Assembly (NCBI GenBank): GCA_013151635.1
Contig: JAADHV010000133.1
Location: 1 to 39,751, forward strand
Direction of reading: 5' to 3'
Origin: Deltaproteobacteria bacterium
GTDB lineage: Bacteria > Desulfobacterota > Desulfobacteria > Desulfobacterales > Desulfobacteraceae
Length of the DNA stretch: 39,751 nt
Of this stretch, positions 25,916 through 34,375 are shown piece after piece. The notes under the pieces are model-generated. The model did not search any database. It was not told where the DNA came from and worked only from the letters and a program-made list of their open reading frames with translations. The translations under genes were made by a program, and so were the position numbers. The number at the start of each line of letters is the position of its first letter. Positions within the stretch are counted from its first letter, which is position 1.

Positions 25916-26842
25916 TTAATTCAGAATATATCTTAAAGGATTGACAGGTGTTCCGTTAATCCTGACCTCATAATGTACATGCGGGCCTGTACTTCTCCCG
26001 GTATTGCCGATAAGTCCTATGACATCACCACGTTTAACTTCCTGGCCGGATTTAACCAGAATTTTTTTCATGTGGCCATATTTAGTGACCCGGCCGTGAC
26101 CATGATCAATCACAACCAGGTTGCCAATATACATTTTCCGTCCGGCATAAGAAATTCTGCCATTTGCAGATGCAATGATTTTTGTCCCGGTTTTATTTGC
26201 AATGTCCAGGCCTGAATGAAATTCTTTTCTTCCTGTAAAGGGCGATATCCTGTAGCCGAATCTTGAAGTGATCCAGCCGTCCACCGGTTTTATTGAAGGG
26301 GTTGACGCCAGAAGGTTCCTTTTCTGCTCAAGCAATTTAATCAGGTCTTCAAAATCAAGGGCTTGTTTTTTTGCTGCCATATTTATCTGGTTCACCTGCT
26401 TATGCATTTCACGCATCAGGTTGTTATGCTTTTGTTCCAACGGTATATCCGTGTCAAGTTCTTCTTTCGGGATGCCCCCGATACCGATCAGGCCGCTTGA
26501 GTTGCTGGTCTGCTGAATATCTGCTATAAGCCGGACCTTATTTTCAAATTTTGAAAGGTTTGCAACTTCTTTTTTAAGGGTTTCTATCTCGCCTGCAAAA
26601 CTCTGGATTTGGCTTCTCTGGTTTTTAATTTCGTCATTCTGGTCAGTGATGGTCTGGTTTAAAACTATATTGTCAAATGAGATATTTTTTATTCGATAGT
26701 AGTCATATCCAACAAAGGACGCGCCAATAATCGCCGAAATAAAAATAAAGAAGATAAAATTCAATACAGTCTTGTAGATGGAAAATTCCCTGATATCAGA
26801 AGTAGCGCCGGTATGAAACCATATTTTAATTCTTTTTCCCAT
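25916..26842 (-). CDS. M23 family (LytM) metallopeptidase, membrane-anchored
   Basis: 308 residues: short cytosolic N-terminus, one membrane segment (about 28-48, VLNFIFFIFISAIIGASF), a periplasmic coiled coil (about 60-165) and a C-terminal LytM/M23 domain (about 190-305). Zinc ligands are in FHSGLD (HxxxD) and HVHYE (HxH), so it is probably an active glycyl- or DD-endopeptidase cutting peptidoglycan crosslinks, not a degenerate EnvC/NlpD activator. AAAGG lies upstream of the ATG. Placed between argC and secA; the same membrane-coiled-coil-LytM plan is common near secA in deltaproteobacteria. Confidence 0.9.
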   Translation of the reverse strand: MGKRIKIWFHTGATSDIREFSIYKTVLNFIFFIFISAIIGASFVGYDYYRIKNISFDNIVLNQTITDQNDEIKNQRSQIQSFAGEIETLKKEVANLSKFENKVRLIADIQQTSNSSGLIGIGGIPKEELDTDIPLEQKHNNLMREMHKQVNQINMAAKKQALDFEDLIKLLEQKRNLLASTPSIKPVDGWITSRFGYRISPFTGRKEFHSGLDIANKTGTKIIASANGRISYAGRKMYIGNLVVIDHGHGRVTKYGHMKKILVKSGQEVKRGDVIGLIGNTGRSTGPHVHYEVRINGTPVNPLRYILN

Positions 26843-26891
26843 TACAACCTTTCTTAATTAGATATTTTTTATATGTCAAGGACAAATATTT

Positions 26892-27929
26892 TTACAATGG
26901 CCCTTGAACTGAATTCAAGCCTGTTTCATCGTTTAAACCAAACAATATATTCATATTTTGAACGGCCTGACCGGCCGCACCTTTTAAAAGGTTGTCAATA
27001 GCTGAAACGATGATTAACTGGTGCCGTGCTTCATCAAAATGAATTCCGATATCGCAGCGGTTTGTCCCTTTAACATGGGCAATGGACGGGTATAGATTTT
27101 TCTTGAGTATTCTTACAAAAGGCTCATTGCCATAATATGAATTATAGGTTTGCCTGATTTCGTTTTCATCTGCATTGTCTTTTGCTTTAACATAAATCGT
27201 TGACAGCATCCCCCTTGTCAGAGGCAACAGGTGAGGGACAAAGGTAATGGAGATTTTCCGCCTGGAATGCATGCTCAGGACTTCATCTATTTCAGGGGCA
27301 TGCCGGTGGTTTCCAATTTTATAAGCATTGAATGATTCATTGACTTCGCAAAAATGAGTAGAAAGCGATAAAGATCGGCCAGCACCGCTTACACCTGATT
27401 TTGAATCTGCAATAATGCCATCTCCAAGTACCAGACCCTCCTTTAACAGGGGAAGCAGGGGCAATAAAATGCTTGTCGGATAGCAGCCTGGGTTTCCCAC
27501 AATGTTTGCAGTTCTGATTTTTCCCCTGTATATTTCACTGAGACCATAAACACTTTCTTTTAAAAGATGTTTTGAAGTATGTTCCTGGTAGGTGGATTCA
27601 TATGCTGCTGCATTTGTGAACCTGTAGTCGGCTGATAAATCGATGACTTTTATATTTTGTTCCAAAAGGGCTGGCACATGCTTCATTGAAATTTTATGCG
27701 GCAGTGCTAAAAACATGACATCGATTTTACTGGAAATGGATTTAATATCTAAATCTTCACAAACCAGGTTTTCAAATCCTCCCATGGAAGGGAAAATATC
27801 AGTCAGAGATTTGCCTTTATAGCTGTTTGAAGTAACAGCACACAATTTGGCTTCCGGATGGTTTGAAATCAGCTTGACAAGTTCAATGCCTGCGTACCCT
27901 GATGCTCCTGCAATCCCAACGTTAATCAT
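26892..27929 (-). CDS. argC: N-acetyl-gamma-glutamyl-phosphate reductase
   Basis: 345 residues. NADPH-dependent third step of arginine synthesis. Rossmann motif GASGYAGIELV at residue 8, catalytic cysteine in VGNPGCYPTS, the SKSGVSGAGR segment and the histidine in NHRHAPEI are all present. AAGAGGA precedes the ATG at a good distance. No other arg gene is adjacent, so it is a separated arginine gene at the head of the run toward secA. Confidence 0.96.
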   Translation of the reverse strand: MINVGIAGASGYAGIELVKLISNHPEAKLCAVTSNSYKGKSLTDIFPSMGGFENLVCEDLDIKSISSKIDVMFLALPHKISMKHVPALLEQNIKVIDLSADYRFTNAAAYESTYQEHTSKHLLKESVYGLSEIYRGKIRTANIVGNPGCYPTSILLPLLPLLKEGLVLGDGIIADSKSGVSGAGRSLSLSTHFCEVNESFNAYKIGNHRHAPEIDEVLSMHSRRKISITFVPHLLPLTRGMLSTIYVKAKDNADENEIRQTYNSYYGNEPFVRILKKNLYPSIAHVKGTNRCDIGIHFDEARHQLIIVSAIDNLLKGAAGQAVQNMNILFGLNDETGLNSVQGPL

Positions 27930-27999
27930 ATGGTTCCTCTTATCCTGGAAATTTTTATAAGCCCATTGCTTTAGCAGATAGAATAATCCTTTTCAAGAA

Positions 28000-28458
28000 T
28001 CAAATTCTGGCATATTCCACTAAAGTATGATCTTCTCCCTTGAGTTCCTCATTAATGATAAAAGATATCATTTTCCAGTCACCTTTTGCAAGCCCGGCGC
28101 CTATTTTCGGGTAGCCTATCCTCATGTTTTTAAAATCGTTTTTAACCATGGAAAAAAGTTTTCGGATGGCCTTGTAATCAACCAGTACACCACTGCCTGA
28201 AAAATCATATTGTGTATATCCGTTAACAATAGTGAAAATATTGCCGTTTTCTTCAATGCTTGCCGATGAGTAGGTTCCAAGTTTTTCTTTTTCTCCCATC
28301 CGGGTTTTAAGATCAGCCTGATAGGCTAAAGGAAAGTTATCCCTGATCAGCCTTGCCACGCCGGCCCCCATGCTGCAAAAGCAGTTACAGCCATGGATAA
28401 TTACATCAAACCGTCCTGCCATGGTAAATTGTATCAGGTCTCCTTTTAAAATATTCAT
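28000..28458 (-). CDS. Macro-domain (ADP-ribose binding/hydrolase) protein
   Basis: 152 residues from ATG 28458 (the TTG two codons earlier is less likely). Macro-domain motifs: N-terminal ILKGDLI, HGCNCFCSMGAGVA at 22-35 (ribose-binding loop) and YPKIGAGLAKGDW (phosphate-binding loop). The short single-domain plan and GCN-C-MGAGVA sequence resemble Poa1p-like and phage-type ADP-ribose-1''-phosphatases and de-ADP-ribosylating enzymes. No ADP-ribosyltransferase (DarT-like) gene is adjacent. Biochemical activity is inferred from the family; physiological role unknown. Confidence 0.87.
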   Translation of the reverse strand: MNILKGDLIQFTMAGRFDVIIHGCNCFCSMGAGVARLIRDNFPLAYQADLKTRMGEKEKLGTYSSASIEENGNIFTIVNGYTQYDFSGSGVLVDYKAIRKLFSMVKNDFKNMRIGYPKIGAGLAKGDWKMISFIINEELKGEDHTLVEYARI

Positions 28459-28558
28459 AATCAAATTATCCTCTGGTCAGCAATAATTGATGCAAAAAAT
28501 GTTCCTTAAGATAAATTTATTATTTATTCAGGGCCAGTGCCTTGATATGCTAGTTTAA

Positions 28559-28585
28559 ATTAAATGATAATTAATGATATTTAAT
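28559..28585. repeat. AT-only imperfect dyad upstream of the macro gene
   Basis: Twenty-seven bases almost all A and T with ATTAAAT/ATTTAAT arms and two copies of AATGATA-like sequence. It lies about 100 bases upstream of the macro-domain gene and 46 bases after the aapP stop, so it could be an operator or only AT-rich spacer. Confidence 0.25.
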
Positions 28586-28630
28586 TAAACTGATGAATAT
28601 TAAGTTGCAAATTTAATTGATTGAATAATA

Positions 28631-29404
28631 TCAATGAAGAATCTGACTTAAAAAGAATTTGGTTCTTTCATGCTCGGGATGTTCAAAAAAATCAATGGGG
28701 TTGTTTTCCTCAACAATCATTCCTGCGTCCATCAGCATGACCCTTTGTGCAACGGTTTTTGCAAACCCCATCTCATGGGAGACCACAATCATGGTCATGC
28801 CTTCATCGGAAAGCTGTACCATGACATCAAGCACTTCTTTGACCATTTCAGGGTCAAGGGCGGATGTGGGTTCATCAAACAGCATTACATTGGGTTTCAT
28901 GCAGAGGCTTCTGGCAATGGCAACCCTCTGCTGCTGACCACCGGAAAGCTGGCCGGGGAATTTTTTTGCCTGTTCTGCAATCTTAACTTTTTCAAGATAG
29001 AACATAGCGGTTTCTTCAGCTTTTTTTTTGGGTATTTTCCTGACCCAGATAGGTCCCATGGTCAGGTTTTCAAGTATGGTCAGGTGTGGGAAAAGGTTGA
29101 AATGTTGAAACACCATGCCAACTTCCGTTCGGATTTTTTCTATGTTTTTCAGGTTATTTGTCAGCTCAACACCGTCCACAATAATCTGGCCTTTCTGGTG
29201 TTCTTCAAGGCGGTTGATGCACCGGATCAAAGTAGACTTCCCCGAACCTGACGGGCCGCAGATGACAATTTTTTCCTGTTTCCTGACTTCAAGGTTTATA
29301 TTTTTTAAAACATGGAAGTCACCATACCATTTATTCAGGTCTTTTATTTGAATAATTGTATCATTGCTGCTTATATTTTGGTTTTGGTTTGTGGAATCGG
29401 TCAT
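28631..29404 (-). CDS. aapP: Polar amino-acid ABC transporter ATP-binding protein
   Basis: 257 residues. Walker [11 protein letters not shown] loop [13 protein letters not shown] signature [15 protein letters not shown], Walker [13 protein letters not shown], and H-loop VVSHEMGFA. The GlnQ/AapP subfamily is evident from [11 protein letters not shown] and [19 protein letters not shown]. It powers uptake with AapQ-AapM, encoded directly upstream. AGGAT lies before the ATG. Last gene of the aapJQMP operon. Substrate most likely general L-amino acids or glutamate/aspartate; not provable from the ATPase. Confidence 0.94.
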   Translation of the reverse strand: MTDSTNQNQNISSNDTIIQIKDLNKWYGDFHVLKNINLEVRKQEKIVICGPSGSGKSTLIRCINRLEEHQKGQIIVDGVELTNNLKNIEKIRTEVGMVFQHFNLFPHLTILENLTMGPIWVRKIPKKKAEETAMFYLEKVKIAEQAKKFPGQLSGGQQQRVAIARSLCMKPNVMLFDEPTSALDPEMVKEVLDVMVQLSDEGMTMIVVSHEMGFAKTVAQRVMLMDAGMIVEENNPIDFFEHPEHERTKFFLSQILH

Positions 29405-29422
29405 TTTATCATCCTAAATTTA

Positions 29423-30526
29423 TTAACTGCGTTTATCTGTATCAAGTTCTTTTTCAAGCTTCCTTGAAAAGTTGGACATTGAAAAACATCCCAGGAAATA
29501 TAAGAGTGCTACAAACAGATATACTTCTGTTGAAAATCCGTTCCATTTAGGGTTCTGGATCACGGTTTTTGAGGTAAGAAGTACATCATAAAGGGCAATA
29601 ATGACAACCAAAGATGTGTCTTTAAATGCTGAGACAAGAACACTTACGGTGGGGGGGATCACAATTTTCAGGGCCTGGGGTAAAATAACAAGTCTCATGG
29701 TTTGGGAAAAGTTCAGTCCCAGGGCTTCGGCAGCCTCATACTGGCCCTTGCTCATCCCCTGAAGACCTCCTCTTACCACCTCAGCAACATAGGCTGCCGT
29801 AAAAAAAATGATTGCTGCCTGGGCACGGAGGATTTTATTTATGGTCAGGCCTTCAGGTAAAAACAAGGGAAAAATAATTGAGGACATGAATAAAAGACTG
29901 ATTAAAGGAACCCCCCTGATCATTTCAATATATGCCACACACATATATTTTATGCCGGGCATTTCAGAGCCCCGCCCAAGGGCCAGCACTACGCCTAGCG
30001 GATATGCAGCAGTTAAGCCGAAAATGGAAAGAAGCAGGGTTAAAGGCAAACCGCCCCAGAGATCTGTCGGGACTGATTTTAAACCGAGAATTCCGCCTTT
30101 CATCAGTACTGCCATGGCAATAAGGCCGAAAAGCCAGGCATATCCCAAGGTTTTTGACCAGTATTTTTTGTTGTAGGTAAAATATAGCAGTGCAAAGAGT
30201 GCCATCATTGCGGCAAACGGTCTCCAATGAAGGTCATAGGGGTAAAAGCCAAAAATTATGAATCTCAGGTTCTGTGTGACAGCAGACCAGCAGGCCCCTT
30301 TACATTCCTTGCAAACCGTGCTTGTCGTCATCCAGACCGAATCAATAAAGGCCCATTTAATAAACGGAGGTATGAATTTTACCAGGAAAAAGCAAATGGT
30401 AAGGGTAATAATAGAGTTAAGCACACCATTGAAAAGATTTTCTTTAAGCCATCCGATTATCCCGGATCTGATTACTGGCGGCTTGATATTTTTAATATGT
30501 TCTTTATCGATCGCTATAATTGCCAT
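29423..30526 (-). CDS. aapM: Amino-acid ABC transporter permease (AapM type)
   Basis: 367 residues from ATG 30526, chosen over a TTG start at 30544 because GGAAAGA precedes it and it lies just past the aapQ stop. The C-terminal ~220 residues form the HisM/GlnP-type permease domain with the EAA loop (AAEALGLNFSQTMRLVILPQAL). The long N-terminal extension with two or three extra membrane segments is specific to AapM/BztC. It pairs with AapQ as a heterodimer in the inner membrane. Confidence 0.92.
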   Translation of the reverse strand: MAIIAIDKEHIKNIKPPVIRSGIIGWLKENLFNGVLNSIITLTICFFLVKFIPPFIKWAFIDSVWMTTSTVCKECKGACWSAVTQNLRFIIFGFYPYDLHWRPFAAMMALFALLYFTYNKKYWSKTLGYAWLFGLIAMAVLMKGGILGLKSVPTDLWGGLPLTLLLSIFGLTAAYPLGVVLALGRGSEMPGIKYMCVAYIEMIRGVPLISLLFMSSIIFPLFLPEGLTINKILRAQAAIIFFTAAYVAEVVRGGLQGMSKGQYEAAEALGLNFSQTMRLVILPQALKIVIPPTVSVLVSAFKDTSLVVIIALYDVLLTSKTVIQNPKWNGFSTEVYLFVALLYFLGCFSMSNFSRKLEKELDTDKRS

Positions 30527-30530
30527 AAGC

Positions 30531-31706
30531 TTATCTTTCCACAAGTTTGGATTTTTTATTATACCAGTTCATGAAAACCGATGTTGAAAGGCTGAAAGTC
30601 AGGTAACAAGCCATAATCAGGGCTACACCTTCAATGGATTGCCCTGTCTGATTGATGGTTGTGTTTGCCACGGACACAAAATCAGGAAACCCTATGGCAA
30701 TGGCCAGGGAACTGTTTTTTGTGAGGTTTAACATCTGGCTTGTCAAAGGCGGGATAATAATTCTAAGTGCCTGGGGCAGTACAACCAGGTTCAGCACATG
30801 TCCTTTTTTCAATCCAATGGACAAGGCAGCTTCCGTCTGTCCACGGCTTACAGCCTGGATACCTGCTCTTACCGCCTCGGCAACAAAGGCGGAGGTGTAA
30901 ATTACAAGCCCTAAAAGCAGAGCAATAAATTCAGGTGACATCATGATGCCGCCTTTAAAATTAAACCCTTTTAAGGCCGGAAGATTCATTTGGGCGGGGG
31001 CACCTGCCATCATCCATGTTAAAATGGGCAACCCGATAGTGACAGCCATGGATGTCCAGAACACGGGAAAGTGTTTTCCTGTGTTTTCCTGTCGTTTTTT
31101 GGACCATTTTCTGATTAGAAAAGAGATGATCAGGCCTAAAATTAAAGCGATAAAGATAAATTTATGTGACGGGTTGGCCGCCGGAATTCCCATGGCAACG
31201 CCCCTGTTACAGATAAAAAGTCCTGTAAAGGGATTTATTGCCTGTCTGGGTGAGGGCAGGGATTCGTAAAAAAGAGCATACCAGAAGAAAAGTTGCAATA
31301 AAATTGGAATGTTCTGCATGATTTCAATATATATCAAGGCCAGTTTGGACACCAGCCAGTTGCTGGAGAGTCTTGCGACACCTACAAAAATACCGATAAA
31401 AAGACAGAGAATTATCCCTATGAAAGACACTTTCATTGTATTTAGCGCCCCTACAAGTAACGCTCTCCCATAGGAATCTGCCGCAGAATATTCAATGGGA
31501 CTTTCGCCAATCTCAAAAGATGCTTCTTTTTCCATGAACCCGAATCCTGACGAGATGTTTTGCCTGTCAAGGTTGACAATGGTATTATGCACAAGATAAT
31601 ACGCCAGCAATCCTACCATCAGGAAGGTAATAACCTGGTAGAAAATTGCACGTTTATCCGGGTCAAGCCAGAATGGCACTTTTTCTTCTGAAATACTGTT
31701 CTTCAT
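30531..31706 (-). CDS. aapQ: Amino-acid ABC transporter permease (AapQ type)
   Basis: 391 residues with about eight membrane segments. The N-terminal sequence (FWLDPDKRAIFYQVITFLMV) and central extension are typical of AapQ/BztB, longer than GlnP-type permeases. EAA loop: EAALSIGLKKGHVLNLVVLPQALR. The ATG has essentially no ribosome site (TTTATAAAAAC upstream) and lies about 25 bases after the intercistronic hairpin, so its yield relative to AapJ is probably low. It contains a 10-base tandem duplication (GTGTTTTCCT twice near 31068-31087) without frame effect. Confidence 0.92.
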   Translation of the reverse strand: MKNSISEEKVPFWLDPDKRAIFYQVITFLMVGLLAYYLVHNTIVNLDRQNISSGFGFMEKEASFEIGESPIEYSAADSYGRALLVGALNTMKVSFIGIILCLFIGIFVGVARLSSNWLVSKLALIYIEIMQNIPILLQLFFWYALFYESLPSPRQAINPFTGLFICNRGVAMGIPAANPSHKFIFIALILGLIISFLIRKWSKKRQENTGKHFPVFWTSMAVTIGLPILTWMMAGAPAQMNLPALKGFNFKGGIMMSPEFIALLLGLVIYTSAFVAEAVRAGIQAVSRGQTEAALSIGLKKGHVLNLVVLPQALRIIIPPLTSQMLNLTKNSSLAIAIGFPDFVSVANTTINQTGQSIEGVALIMACYLTFSLSTSVFMNWYNKKSKLVER

Positions 31707-31731
31707 GTTTTTATAAAATTGTATGGTCTGT

Positions 31732-31763
31732 AAAGGTGCCTTAAAAAAAATTAAGGCACCTTT
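31732..31763 (-). terminator. Intercistronic hairpin between aapJ and aapQ
   Basis: A perfect 13-bp stem (AAAGGTGCCTTAA and its complement) around a six-base loop, 20 bases after the aapJ stop, ending in TTT on the minus strand. The short T tract suggests partial termination and/or protection of the aapJ mRNA 3' end, a known way to make more binding protein than permease. Confidence 0.7.
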
Positions 31764-31782
31764 TATGGTTGGAAAAAGTAAT

Positions 31783-32796
31783 TTATCTTACAGGAGCTGC
31801 ATACATGAGGCCGCCTTTTGTCCAGAGGGCGTTGAGACCGCGTTGAAGCGCAAGAGGTGTTTTAGGACCAATATTTCTGTCAAAGATTTCACCATAGTTG
31901 CCTACCATCTTTACTATGTTGTATGCCCATTTGTCATTAAGTCCCAATTGGGTGCCCATGCCAGGGGTAACACCTAAGAAACGTTTGATACCGGGGTTGT
32001 TGCTTTTCAGCATTTTGTCAACATTATGGGAAGTAATACCGAATTCTTCTGCCTGGATCATGGCCATAACAGTCCAGTTCACAACATCATACCATTGATC
32101 ATCACCGTGTCGGACAACGGGTGCCAGAGGCTCTTTTGAGATAATTTCAGGAAGAAGCTCATAGTCAGCGGGATTTGGAGCAATAGTTCTTGTTGCTGCA
32201 AGCTGGGAAGCATCAGATGTCAGGCAGTCACAGCGGCCCGCAAAAAATGCAGCATTCAGCTCAGCAGTATTTTCAATAACAACCGGTTTCCATTTCATAT
32301 TGTTTGAACGGAAATAGTCGGCAGCATTCATTTCCGTTGTAGTGCCGGGAAGAACACAGACTGTTGCCCCGTCAAGTTCTTTAGCACTTTTTATACCAAG
32401 TTTTTTGGGTACTAAAAAGCCTTGACCGTCATAATAATTAACATGTGCGAAATTAAGCCCTGCCTTTGTATCTCTTGTAAGAGTCTGGGTCGTATTCCTG
32501 CAAAGCACGTCAATCTCGCCGGACTGAAGGGCAGGCAGGCGCTGAACACCTGTTAGCGGGACGAATTCAACTTTATCAGGGTCACCGAATATTGCAGCGG
32601 AAATAGCACGTCCCGTATCAACATCAAGGCCTTTCCATACACCCTTGTCGTCCGGCATGCTAAACCCGAAAACAGAACCGTTTACACCGATTTTAATAAA
32701 ACCTTTTTTCTTAACGTCATCCAGTGTGCCAGCCATGGCTACGGCGGTTATTGCAAGAATGGTAATGCAAACAGCTAATACTTTTAAAAATTTCAT
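31783..32796 (-). CDS. aapJ: Periplasmic amino-acid-binding protein of ABC transporter
   Basis: 337 residues with a signal peptide (about 1-22, MKFLKVLAVC start, cut after AMA) and a type II solute-binding domain (SBP family 3): GFIKIGVNGSVFGFSMPD, KGLDVDTGRAISAAIFG, FVPLTGVQRLPALQSGEIDVLCRNTTQTLTRD. The STLTRDT-type segment and length match AapJ/BztA general L-amino-acid binders. GGAGGGG ribosome site. First gene of the operon with its own promoter and a palindrome in the leader. Confidence 0.93.
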   Translation of the reverse strand: MKFLKVLAVCITILAITAVAMAGTLDDVKKKGFIKIGVNGSVFGFSMPDDKGVWKGLDVDTGRAISAAIFGDPDKVEFVPLTGVQRLPALQSGEIDVLCRNTTQTLTRDTKAGLNFAHVNYYDGQGFLVPKKLGIKSAKELDGATVCVLPGTTTEMNAADYFRSNNMKWKPVVIENTAELNAAFFAGRCDCLTSDASQLAATRTIAPNPADYELLPEIISKEPLAPVVRHGDDQWYDVVNWTVMAMIQAEEFGITSHNVDKMLKSNNPGIKRFLGVTPGMGTQLGLNDKWAYNIVKMVGNYGEIFDRNIGPKTPLALQRGLNALWTKGGLMYAAPVR

Positions 32797-32837
32797 AGAT
32801 ACTCCCCTCCATCTACTTAAGATTAATTGATTTTGGA

Positions 32838-32855
32838 TAATTCTTTAAAGAATTA
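32838..32855. promoter_or_regulatory. Perfect 18-bp palindrome in the aapJ leader
   Basis: TAATTCTTTAAAGAATTA is its own reverse complement. It lies 42 bases before the aapJ start and downstream of the likely promoter, where a bound repressor would block transcription or an RNA hairpin would form. It is AT-rich, so the RNA form would be weak and an operator is more likely. Confidence 0.45.
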
Positions 32856-32896
32856 CCCGCACGTTTGTATTAATTAGACCATTTGAACCTTTGCAA

Positions 32897-32924
32897 CTAT
32901 TAACATACTATCAATATTTTTCAA
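32897..32924 (-). promoter_or_regulatory. Possible aapJ promoter
   Basis: Minus-strand TTGAAA (32919-32924), 16-base spacer, TAATAG (32897-32902), about 100 bases upstream of the start codon. Spacing and hexamers are only moderately good. Confidence 0.4.
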
Positions 32925-33011
32925 GAGGTTTGTTGTCAGGTTTACTATTTAATCAAGTTGATCAAGGTAAAAGAAATGTAATATTAAAAAAAACAATGTT
33001 AAGCCGATGAA

Positions 33012-33701
33012 ATGCAGTTTATTATTAACTCCATGTTTGCCTGTGAAAAAGTTTTCAGAGAACCTGTAAATGCCATATCCCATATGGCAGGTGCCCTTGC
33101 ATCGGTTGCCGGTTTGACGTTGATGGTTGTGTTTGCCGCCATAAGGGCAGATGCCTGGCATGTCGTTTCCTTTGCCGTTTTCGGAACAACTTTGATTCTA
33201 ATGTATACCTCAAGCTTTCTTTATCACGGATTGAAAATTTCTGAAAAAACATTGCTGGTTTTCAGGCGGATTGACCATATTATGATTTTTATGGCCATAG
33301 CAGGGTCTTATACGCCCATTTGCCTTGTTCCTTTGCGTGGCCCCTGGGGCTGGAGTATCTTTGGTGCGGTCTGGGGTATTGCAATAATCGGGACAGTATT
33401 AAAGATCTTTGCCATGAATGTTCCAAGATGGATTTCCACCATGATTTACCTGACCATGGGGTGGCTGTGTGTTGTAGCTGCTTACCCGCTTGTTAAAACC
33501 CTTGAGCCTGCCTGCCTCTTCTGGCTTGCCCTGGGCGGATTGTTTTACAGTATCGGGGCAGTTGTCTATTCTTTAAAAAAACCGGATCCCTTTCCGGGTA
33601 TCTTTGGTTTCCATGAGATCTGGCATTTGTTTGTCTTATTGGGAAGTCTCAGCCATTTCTGGCTTGCATTCAAATATCTGATGTATGTCAGTCCTGCATG
33701 A
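33012..33701 (+). CDS. trhA: Hemolysin III / TrhA family (PAQR-like) membrane protein
   Basis: 229 residues with seven membrane segments. Conserved sites of the HlyIII/PAQR superfamily are present: ISHMAGALAS near the N-terminus, SSFLYHG, RIDHIMIFMAIAGSYTP, and HEIWHLFVLLGSLSHF near the C-terminus, whose histidines form a zinc site in adiponectin receptors. The family is linked to membrane fluidity/lipid homeostasis in E. coli and Bacillus; the hemolysin name is historical. The ribosome site is weak; ATG at 33033 is a shorter alternative. Diverges from aapJ. Confidence 0.88.
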   Translation: MQFIINSMFACEKVFREPVNAISHMAGALASVAGLTLMVVFAAIRADAWHVVSFAVFGTTLILMYTSSFLYHGLKISEKTLLVFRRIDHIMIFMAIAGSYTPICLVPLRGPWGWSIFGAVWGIAIIGTVLKIFAMNVPRWISTMIYLTMGWLCVVAAYPLVKTLEPACLFWLALGGLFYSIGAVVYSLKKPDPFPGIFGFHEIWHLFVLLGSLSHFWLAFKYLMYVSPA

Positions 33702-33799
33702 ATATAGCATTTCTTTCGTTGTAAAATCATATTATATCGGGTAGTAATTATTTCTTGTGTGCTTATTGTCTTTGCATGGCGTTTACATGAGGAGCAGAT

Positions 33800-34375
33800 A
33801 TGGAAATCAATAATGTTGAAAAAATAACGGACTGCAAATACCTGAATCTTTTTTCCATCAATTATAGAGACAGGGTAAATTGTGAAAAACAATGGTTGTT
33901 TGCATCCAGGTCAAGTTTGTCAAACCCGCTTGTTCAGGATTATACACGGCCGCATGCTGTTGTCATTGTTCCATTTCATAAAACACAGGGAAAACTTGTG
34001 ATCATAAAAGAATTCAGATTTGCCCTGGGTGGTTACCAGTACGGATTCCCGGCAGGCCTGGTGGATAAATGCGAGAGCGTTGAAAAGGCAGGGAAAAGAG
34101 AACTTTTTGAGGAAACGGGCTTGACGGTCACAAGCGTGTTAAAAAAAAGCCCTGCTGTTTTTTCATCTTCAGGCATGACCGATGAGTCTGTAAGCCTGTT
34201 GTTTGCAGAATGCGAAGGCTGCCCCACAAACCGTTTCAATGAAGCCTCCGAGGATATCAGCGTCATGATGCTGTCCAGAAAACAAGCCTCAGATATTTTA
34301 CTGGATAAAAAGATCAGGTTTGATGTGAAATTCTGGATTATTTTGGACACATTTTCGTCACAGGGGATGATTTAG
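33800..34375 (+). CDS. Nudix hydrolase, ADP-ribose pyrophosphatase type
   Basis: 191 residues with a complete Nudix box: G86, E92, R100, E101, E104, E105 and G107, with exact canonical spacing. The upstream GGYQYGFPAGLVDK is the pattern of ADP-ribose/NDP-sugar pyrophosphatases (NudF/NudE-like), which hydrolyse ADP-ribose to AMP and ribose-5-phosphate. GAGGAG five bases before the ATG. Its stop directly abuts the ATG of the M48-TPR gene, so the pair is translationally linked. Confidence 0.9.
   Translation: MEINNVEKITDCKYLNLFSINYRDRVNCEKQWLFASRSSLSNPLVQDYTRPHAVVIVPFHKTQGKLVIIKEFRFALGGYQYGFPAGLVDKCESVEKAGKRELFEETGLTVTSVLKKSPAVFSSSGMTDESVSLLFAECEGCPTNRFNEASEDISVMMLSRKQASDILLDKKIRFDVKFWIILDTFSSQGMI

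Noticed and set aside
28670-29251. 193-codon plus-strand ORF opposite aapP
   Set aside because: Antisense shadow over ABC ATPase motifs; His/Phe-rich translation typical of such shadows.
31068-31087. Tandem GTGTTTTCCT duplication as a repeat array
   Set aside because: Only two copies inside aapQ, in a low-complexity linker, with the reading frame intact.
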